Positions 59,142 through 64,000 of a DNA stretch of 64,000 bases are shown in pieces. The stretch lies in the NCBI RefSeq assembly GCF_022809095.1, contig NZ_JALAZE010000005.1, positions 124,001 to 188,000 of the forward strand, read 5' to 3'. Both the position numbers and the translations under genes were made by a program. A model generated the notes under the pieces. That model did no database searches. It was not told the DNA's origin and saw only the letters and a program-made list of their open reading frames with translations. The DNA comes from Bacillus kexueae. Lineage in GTDB: Bacteria > Bacillota > Bacilli > Bacillales > Aeribacillaceae. The number at the start of each line of letters is the position of its first letter. Positions within the stretch are counted from its first letter, which is position 1.

Positions 59142-59860
59142 GGTTTGTTTCCTCCTAATCGATTTAAAATTTCTTCATAAGCTTCTGTTAGCGAGCCAAT
59201 ATCTCGTCTGAAGACATCTTTATCAAGCTTTTCTTTCGTATGGATATCCCAAAGTCGACAAGTGTCAGGGGAGATTTCATCTGCAAGTAACAATGTTCCA
59301 TCTTCTGTTACACCAAATTCTAATTTAAAATCTACTAATTCTACATTGAATTGATTAAAATATTCGGTTAAAACTTCATTCACTTTGAAAGCAATGTTTT
59401 CAATGGCTTGAAGTTGTTCTTTCGTTGCAATCTTTAATAGATCAATATGCGCCTCATTGATTAGCGGGTCTCCTAAGTCATCATTTTTGTAGTAATATTC
59501 GATGACCGACTTTTCTAATTTCGTCCCCTCTTCAATTCCAAGTCGCTTAGACAAGCTCCCTGCAGCGATATTACGAACGACTACTTCAAGAGGAATAATC
59601 GAAACACGCTTAACTAGTTGCTCATGCTCAGACACTCGTTCAATAAAATGAGTGGGAATCCCAAATTCTTTTAACTTCGCGAATAAAAGACAAGAAATTT
59701 CATTATTTAGTCGGCCTTTGCCTTCAATCTCCGCTTTTTTTTCTCCGTTAAAAGCTGTAGCTGCGTTTTTATAAGAGACCAGAAAAACATTGGAATCGTC
59801 TGTCTCATAAATTCGTTTCGCTTTTCCTTCGTAGAGTAATGAACCAACTTGAACATTCAT
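59129..59860 (-). CDS. purC: SAICAR synthase
   Basis: A 243-residue enzyme joining CAIR to aspartate: LLYEGKAKRIYE at the N-terminus, FNGEKKAEIEGKGRLNNEIS, EVVVRNIAAGSLSKRLG, LVDFKLEFGVTEDG and LADEISPDTCRLWD. Normal length. It follows purB by 67 bp, a gap containing a hairpin at 59907-59932. Confidence 0.98.
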   Translation of the reverse strand: MNVQVGSLLYEGKAKRIYETDDSNVFLVSYKNAATAFNGEKKAEIEGKGRLNNEISCLLFAKLKEFGIPTHFIERVSEHEQLVKRVSIIPLEVVVRNIAAGSLSKRLGIEEGTKLEKSVIEYYYKNDDLGDPLINEAHIDLLKIATKEQLQAIENIAFKVNEVLTEYFNQFNVELVDFKLEFGVTEDGTLLLADEISPDTCRLWDIHTKEKLDKDVFRRDIGSLTEAYEEILNRLGGNKPCTK

Positions 59861-59906
59861 GTATGAAATCCCCCTAAAGACGGAATATTGGCAATATTAA
59901 GGTTGA

Positions 59907-59932
59907 AATAGAGGCAGTACGCCACCTCTATT
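59907..59932 (-). other. Hairpin across the purB stop in the pur operon
   Basis: AATAGAGG and CCTCTATT pair around ten bases. It covers the purB stop codon and has no T-run, so it may be an mRNA stability or processing element instead of a terminator. Confidence 0.4.
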
Positions 59933-61226
59933 CAGTTAATCCGCAACGCTCGAAAATAACATCAACGTTTTTCAGATGATATTGGTAATCAAAGCAATCA
60001 TCAATATCTTCTTTCGATAAACGACTCGTAATCTTATCTTCCGCTTCAATAAGCTGACGGAACGGAACTTGAAGCTCCCATGCTTCCATTGCTTTAGGTT
60101 GAACGAGGTCATATGCTTCTTCACGTGTCATCCCCGTATTAATTAATGCTAATAACACACGTTGAGAATAAATGAGTCCGAGTGTTTTATCCATGTTACG
60201 TTTCATGTTTTCTTCAAACACCGTTAAGTTCTTCACGATGTTCCCAAAACGATTCAGCATATAATTAAGAGCGATGGTTACATCAGGTAAAATGATTCGT
60301 TCAGCCGAAGAATGGGAAATATCACGTTCATGCCATAATGGAACATTTTCGTAGGCTGTCATCATCATTCCACGAACAACTCGTGCAATCCCTGTCATAT
60401 TCTCAGATCCTATTGGGTTACGTTTATGTGGCATGGCAGAAGACCCTTTTTGCCCTTTCGCAAAAAATTCTTCTACTTCACGAGTTTCACTTTTTTGAAG
60501 ACCGCGGATTTCGACAGCAAACTTTTCAATAGATGTAGCAATTAGTGCTAGTGTTGCCACATACTCAGCGTGGCGATCACGTTGTAACGTTTGGGTAGAA
60601 ATAGGTGCCGCTTTTAATCCAAGTTTTTCGCAAACATACTGCTCAACAAACGGGTCAATGTTTGCATATGTTCCAACAGCTCCGGAAATTTTACCGACTT
60701 CAATTTCCTCTTTTGCACGTTTGAAACGTTCTAAATTACGTTTCATTTCTTCATACCAAAGCGCCATTTTCAAACCAAAGGTTGTCGGCTCAGCATGTAC
60801 GCCATGAGTACGTCCCATCATCACGGTATATTTATGCTCAAGCGCCTTGTTCTTTAAAATTTCAACAAAATTTTCGATATCTTTTAGAAGAATATCATTG
60901 GCTTGCTTAAGGAGATAAGATAGAGCTGTATCAACTACATCTGTTGACGTTAGACCGTAATGCACCCATTTTCGTTCTTCGCCTAATGTTTCAGAAACCG
61001 CTCGTGTAAAAGCAACAACGTCATGTCGAGTTTCTTCTTCAATTTCTTTAATTCGGTTAATATCAAAGGAGGCATTCTCACGAAGTTTTTGGACATCCTC
61101 TTTTGGAATCACACCTAACTCTGCCCAAGCCTCACAAGCTAAAATTTCAACCTCTAACCATGCTTGAAAGCGATTTTCTTCCGTCCAAATCGCACCCATT
61201 TCAGGTCTAGTGTAACGTTCAATCAT
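59928..61226 (-). CDS. purB: Adenylosuccinate lyase
   Basis: The 432-residue lyase works twice in purine synthesis. The fumarase-superfamily signature [18 protein letters not shown] is present (about 263-280) with [11 protein letters not shown] (about 141-151) and [14 protein letters not shown]. The ATG at 61226 gives the B. subtilis length; an upstream in-frame ATG overlaps the GGAGG site. Six bases separate it from purK. Confidence 0.98.
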   Translation of the reverse strand: MIERYTRPEMGAIWTEENRFQAWLEVEILACEAWAELGVIPKEDVQKLRENASFDINRIKEIEEETRHDVVAFTRAVSETLGEERKWVHYGLTSTDVVDTALSYLLKQANDILLKDIENFVEILKNKALEHKYTVMMGRTHGVHAEPTTFGLKMALWYEEMKRNLERFKRAKEEIEVGKISGAVGTYANIDPFVEQYVCEKLGLKAAPISTQTLQRDRHAEYVATLALIATSIEKFAVEIRGLQKSETREVEEFFAKGQKGSSAMPHKRNPIGSENMTGIARVVRGMMMTAYENVPLWHERDISHSSAERIILPDVTIALNYMLNRFGNIVKNLTVFEENMKRNMDKTLGLIYSQRVLLALINTGMTREEAYDLVQPKAMEAWELQVPFRQLIEAEDKITSRLSKEDIDDCFDYQYHLKNVDVIFERCGLTE

Positions 61227-61231
61227 TCCCA

Positions 61232-62359
61232 TTACCTCCAAATGTTCGATTCGTCTAATTGCTTCTTTAGCGCGTGAATATCTTTCGCAAAAAATGTCAT
61301 GTGCCCCATTTTTCGATTCTTTTTCGCTTCTTTTTTCCCGTATAAATATAATTTGCCGTTCTCAAGCAACTCTATCTGGTTCATCGCTTCCTGTAAGTGT
61401 TGTCCTAGTATATTGACCATTATTCCATCATGGAGAAGAATCGTTTTTTGTAATGGAAGACCACAAATCGCTCGAATATGTTGCTCAAATTGGCTAACAT
61501 TGCACAAATCTAGCGTGTAATGCCCTGAATTGTGTGGACGAGGAGCCAATTCATTAATGTAAATCTCACCGTTTGCCACAAACATCTCCACTGCAAGTGT
61601 CCCTACTAAATTAACTTTTTCAGCTATTTTTATGGCTGCTTCAGTTGCATTTTGGATGAGATCATTCTCACACCTTGCCGGAATAATACTCTGGTGTAAG
61701 ATATTATTCACATGGATATTTTCCGCAACAGGGAATGTTGTTATCTCCCCTTTTACGCTCCTCGTAACAATAACAGAAATCTCCATATCAAAAGATATCC
61801 ATTTTTCTAGTACACAACGTCCGCTTTCAAGTAAGGACTTCGCCTGTTGGATATCTTCCAATTGTTTGATAACACTTTGACCTTTCCCATCGTAGCCTCC
61901 GCGGCATGTTTTTAAAACTGCTGGAAGCCCGATGTCCTTCACTGCCAATAATAGCTCTTCTTCACTTTCGACAATGTGGAAAGGAGCTACTTTAGCACCA
62001 ATCTGAACCATCGCTTCTTTTTCCGTTTGACGATCTTGCGTCAATGAAAGTAGTTCGCTTCCTTGAGGTAGATAGGCATTCTTCTCAAGCCACTGTAGTG
62101 CATCATAGTCAATATTCTCAAACTCATATGTGATGATGTCGCTCATTTTTGCCAACTGCTGTACCGCTTCCAAATCATCGTAAGCAGCCGTTACTTCATA
62201 GTCACTAATTTGACCACAAGGGCTATTGTGTGTCGGATCTAAAACTGCCACTTCATACCCCATGTTTTTTGCAGCAATCGCCATATATCTTCCGAGCTGC
62301 CCACCACCGATAATCCCAATTGTTTGTCCAGGTTGTATCTGCTTAAACAAGCTGATCAC
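61232..62359 (-). CDS. purK: N5-carboxyaminoimidazole ribonucleotide synthase
   Basis: A 375-residue ATP-grasp enzyme: [54 protein letters not shown]. With PurE it turns AIR into CAIR. Start GTG at 62359 lies within the last codons of purE (17-base overlap). Confidence 0.97.
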   Translation of the reverse strand: MISLFKQIQPGQTIGIIGGGQLGRYMAIAAKNMGYEVAVLDPTHNSPCGQISDYEVTAAYDDLEAVQQLAKMSDIITYEFENIDYDALQWLEKNAYLPQGSELLSLTQDRQTEKEAMVQIGAKVAPFHIVESEEELLLAVKDIGLPAVLKTCRGGYDGKGQSVIKQLEDIQQAKSLLESGRCVLEKWISFDMEISVIVTRSVKGEITTFPVAENIHVNNILHQSIIPARCENDLIQNATEAAIKIAEKVNLVGTLAVEMFVANGEIYINELAPRPHNSGHYTLDLCNVSQFEQHIRAICGLPLQKTILLHDGIMVNILGQHLQEAMNQIELLENGKLYLYGKKEAKKNRKMGHMTFFAKDIHALKKQLDESNIWR

Positions 62360-62831
62360 TACTTTCTAAAACTGATGTTCGGATTTTTTCCCGGCGTTCT
62401 TCAAGAGTTTGATACACCGCTTGATCTTCAATTGAGATGATTTGGGCTGCTAAAAGACCTGCATTGGTAGCTCCTGCTTTTCCAATTGCCACCGTTGCAA
62501 CGGGTACACCACCGGGCATTTGAACAATCGATAGTAAAGAGTCAAGACCATTTAGAGTACTTGACTTTACCGGTACACCAATTACAGGTAACGTCGTTTT
62601 GGCAGCGACCATTCCAGGCAGATGTGCCGCTCCACCTGCCCCGGCAATAATTACCTTTATCCCACGACCTCTTGCCTTCTCTGCATATTCAAACATAAAG
62701 TCTGGTGTTCGATGAGCAGATACCACTTGTTTTTCATATGGAATATTTAGTTCATCCAGCACTTCACAACTATGCCGCATCGTCTCCCAATCTGATGTGC
62801 TCCCCATTATTACGCCTACAACTGGCTTCAT
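62343..62831 (-). CDS. purE: N5-carboxyaminoimidazole ribonucleotide mutase
   Basis: A 162-residue class I Pur[67 protein letters not shown] and [17 protein letters not shown]. First gene of the operon, 120 bp downstream of the riboswitch terminator. ATG at 62831 with AAAGGGGG upstream. Confidence 0.98.
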   Translation of the reverse strand: MKPVVGVIMGSTSDWETMRHSCEVLDELNIPYEKQVVSAHRTPDFMFEYAEKARGRGIKVIIAGAGGAAHLPGMVAAKTTLPVIGVPVKSSTLNGLDSLLSIVQMPGGVPVATVAIGKAGATNAGLLAAQIISIEDQAVYQTLEERREKIRTSVLESSDQLV

Positions 62832-62950
62832 GCTGCTCCCCCTTTTGCTTAGCTTAGAATCAATCTATATTAAAAAACGCATAACAATCAAAAAGGTACA
62901 GAACGGGCAACTAAATAGGGGTAAAATCGTATTGGATTTGCGAAAAAATA

Positions 62951-63005
62951 GAAAAAGCCCGTTCTGTATTTTCCCTCATATAAAGGAAAGTAATACAAAC
63001 CGGGC
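62951..63005 (-). terminator. Riboswitch-controlled terminator of the pur operon
   Basis: On the minus strand GCCCGGTTTGTATT pairs with AATACAGAACGGGC, followed by TTTTTC. Its 5' part ATTACTTTCC (62985-62994) can instead pair with GGAAAGTAAT (63039-63048) next to the aptamer, giving the alternative antiterminator. Confidence 0.93.
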
Positions 63006-63046
63006 ATAGAACATACGAATGCTCAATGTCAGGCACAAATTACTTT

Positions 63047-63116
63047 CCCCCATAGTCCAACAATTTACGGTCGTTGGGTAGAGACTTTTGGGCCGTATTC
63101 CCAAGATTATATGAGG
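63047..63116 (-). promoter_or_regulatory. Purine (guanine-class) riboswitch aptamer
   Basis: The minus strand shows P1 CCTCATA/TATGGGG, the conserved core TATAATCTTGGGAATACGG, P2 loop, CTCTACC and the P3 arms CCAACGACCGTAAATTGTTGG, then GGACTATG, matching the purine riboswitch consensus. The nucleotide in the J3/1 GACTATG is C, which pairs with guanine or hypoxanthine, not adenine. With the adjacent terminator it would switch off pur transcription when guanine is plentiful. Confidence 0.95.
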
Positions 63117-63146
63117 TACTGGTATTGCGATATTTAATTCATCTTC

Positions 63147-63175
63147 ATCTTAACAATGTTTGGATACTGTGTCAA
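63147..63175 (-). promoter_or_regulatory. pur operon promoter
   Basis: On the minus strand TTGACA (63170-63175), a 17-bp spacer and TAAGAT (63147-63152), giving a start about 23 nt before the riboswitch. Confidence 0.8.
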
Positions 63176-63181
63176 CGGAAT

Positions 63182-63220
63182 ATCGAACAATATTTAATTT
63201 ATTATAAATAATGTTCGTGT
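63182..63220. promoter_or_regulatory. Paired PurBoxes (PurR operator)
   Basis: CGAACAATATT (63184-63194) and AATAATGTTCG (63207-63217) are inverted to each other, with the CGAA cores and about 16 bp between the arms, as in PurR-regulated Bacillus promoters. They lie just upstream of the -35 and would keep pur genes off unless PRPP is high. Confidence 0.8.
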
Positions 63221-63221
63221 T

Positions 63222-63422
63222 TTACGTTAATTTCCCTTCGAAAACAATTTTTCGTCCGAATGGTACCACTTCTACGACACCGTCTACAATTTCTTCCTTA
63301 AAAATCGGTTCTTCCATTCTTCTAATAGGGAAATATCCTTCCTCTTTCATCCGTGTCAAACACTCGTCTATTGATTCGTTCTCCTGTACTTCGAACCTAC
63401 GCTTATTTGGTTTTTTACTCAT
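63222..63422 (-). CDS. yebG: NETI-motif protein YebG
   Basis: A 66-residue protein of the NETI family (here with the [16 protein letters not shown] version) flanked by basic and hydrophobic ends: [36 protein letters not shown]. Function unknown. It precedes purE in B. subtilis as yebG. The ATG at 63422 follows AAGGAAGG. Its 3' end is two bases from the PurBox region. Confidence 0.9.
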   Translation of the reverse strand: MSKKPNKRRFEVQENESIDECLTRMKEEGYFPIRRMEEPIFKEEIVDGVVEVVPFGRKIVFEGKLT

Positions 63423-63611
63423 ACAATAAATCCTTCCTTACTCTTTCAACACATCTGTACTCACATTGTAGATGATTTTCACATGAAAGAAAAGGGCAGG
63501 AAGTTGCCACATTCATCTAAACTTAGTTACAAATGAAGATTTAAACATTTTTTCAAAATATTTGGTATGATTAAATTACAAAAGATTCTTAGTATTCAAT
63601 GGGGTGAAATT

Positions 63612-64000
63612 ATGAACAAAGAGGCACTTACGTATTGGGAAAAGTACTGGGAAAAGCAAGAGCAATTGAAGCCAGAAGTCCCTGTCAGCGCTTGGCAATT
63701 TGGCGCGAACCCAGATCATCTTGCTCAATTAGTGATAGATGGGATTAAGACCGCTACTTGCTCAGGCTATATTTTTTATGAGATGGAGAATGAACCTTTG
63801 CCTACAACAGGAGAATATAACATCATTTTAAACAGTCAAGATGAGCCTGTTGCCATTATTAGAACGACTGATGTACAAATCCTACCAATGAATGAGGTAC
63901 CTGAAGAATTTGCCATTGCAGAAGGTGAAGGTGATCGTACTTATGAATATTGGTATACCTCACATAAAGAGTTTTTTACCATTGAATTGAACAAAGTCGG
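63612..64000 (+). CDS. ASCH-domain protein, N-terminal part (cut by window edge)
   Basis: The visible 129 residues start NKEALTYWEKYWEKQEQ and include SAWQFGANPDHLAQLVIDGIKTATCSGY and a GEYNIILNSQDEPVAIIRTTDVQILP stretch, typical of the ASCH fold (RNA-binding PUA-like superfamily; related to YqfB-type amidohydrolases). It probably ends within about 25 residues. The ATG at 63612 has GGGGTG upstream. Function of this member is unknown. Confidence 0.85.
   Translation, partial: MNKEALTYWEKYWEKQEQLKPEVPVSAWQFGANPDHLAQLVIDGIKTATCSGYIFYEMENEPLPTTGEYNIILNSQDEPVAIIRTTDVQILPMNEVPEEFAIAEGEGDRTYEYWYTSHKEFFTIELNKV

Overview
The window is chromosomal DNA from a low-GC, spore-forming member of the Bacillaceae (Bacillus in the broad sense). 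The evidence is the gene order yebG-purEKBCSQLFMNHD, yerA-yerB-yerC, pcrB-pcrA-ligA-camS, putP/opuE, gatCAB, dgkB and rlmCD. This is the Bacillus subtilis yebG-to-yerS block, read here mostly on the minus strand. A YjcZ-type glycine-rich spore peptide, Bacillaceae intergenic repeats and strong AGGAGG ribosome binding sites agree with this. No rRNA, tRNA, CRISPR array, transposase or prophage gene was seen.

Layout. 1-17 kb is accessory metabolism: a cut AraC regulator, an epimerase, the 5-oxoprolinase operon (kipR-pxpB-pxpC-pxpA plus an NRAMP-like transporter), a HEAT-repeat protein, an aldo/keto reductase divergent from a MerR regulator, htpG under a perfect CIRCE element, an OFA-type MFS transporter, a GNAT acetyltransferase, and an SDR divergent from a TetR regulator. 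15.5-28 kb holds rlmCD, a small FbpA-like gene, dgkB, an aromatic amino acid hydroxylase, a PAS/HD-GYP protein, a frameshifted lipoprotein gene, a 56-bp palindromic tandem array, gatCAB and an Hsp20. 28-35 kb holds gntP-gntK under a cre-overlapped promoter, then two tandem PutP-type symporters. 35-50 kb holds a 1478-residue LysM/Ig-like/GH18 protein, camS-ligA-pcrA-pcrB, the scar of a deleted divergent gene pair, and yerC-yerB-yerA. 50-63.4 kb is the complete de novo IMP operon, preceded by paired PurBoxes and a guanine-type purine riboswitch with terminator. An ASCH-domain gene is cut by the right edge.

The strongest signals beyond ordinary genes are four. (1) A tandem array at 23213-23890 has 11 intact copies of a 20-bp dyad (AATTAAAC-N4-GTTTAATT), phased at 56 bp (once 55) with about 90% pyrimidine spacers. 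It lies between convergent transcription units, in the slot that holds yerO-swrC in B. subtilis. (2) A five-copy family of 145-174 bp intergenic elements all point the same way, four of them abutting a terminator; two copies carry a further shared 127-bp block. (3) A roughly 240-nt nested fold-back at 31245-31482 could be a structured RNA or repeat. (4) CIRCE control of htpG differs from the B. subtilis arrangement. Starts given here were often moved downstream to the ATG, GTG or TTG with a properly spaced ribosome binding site.
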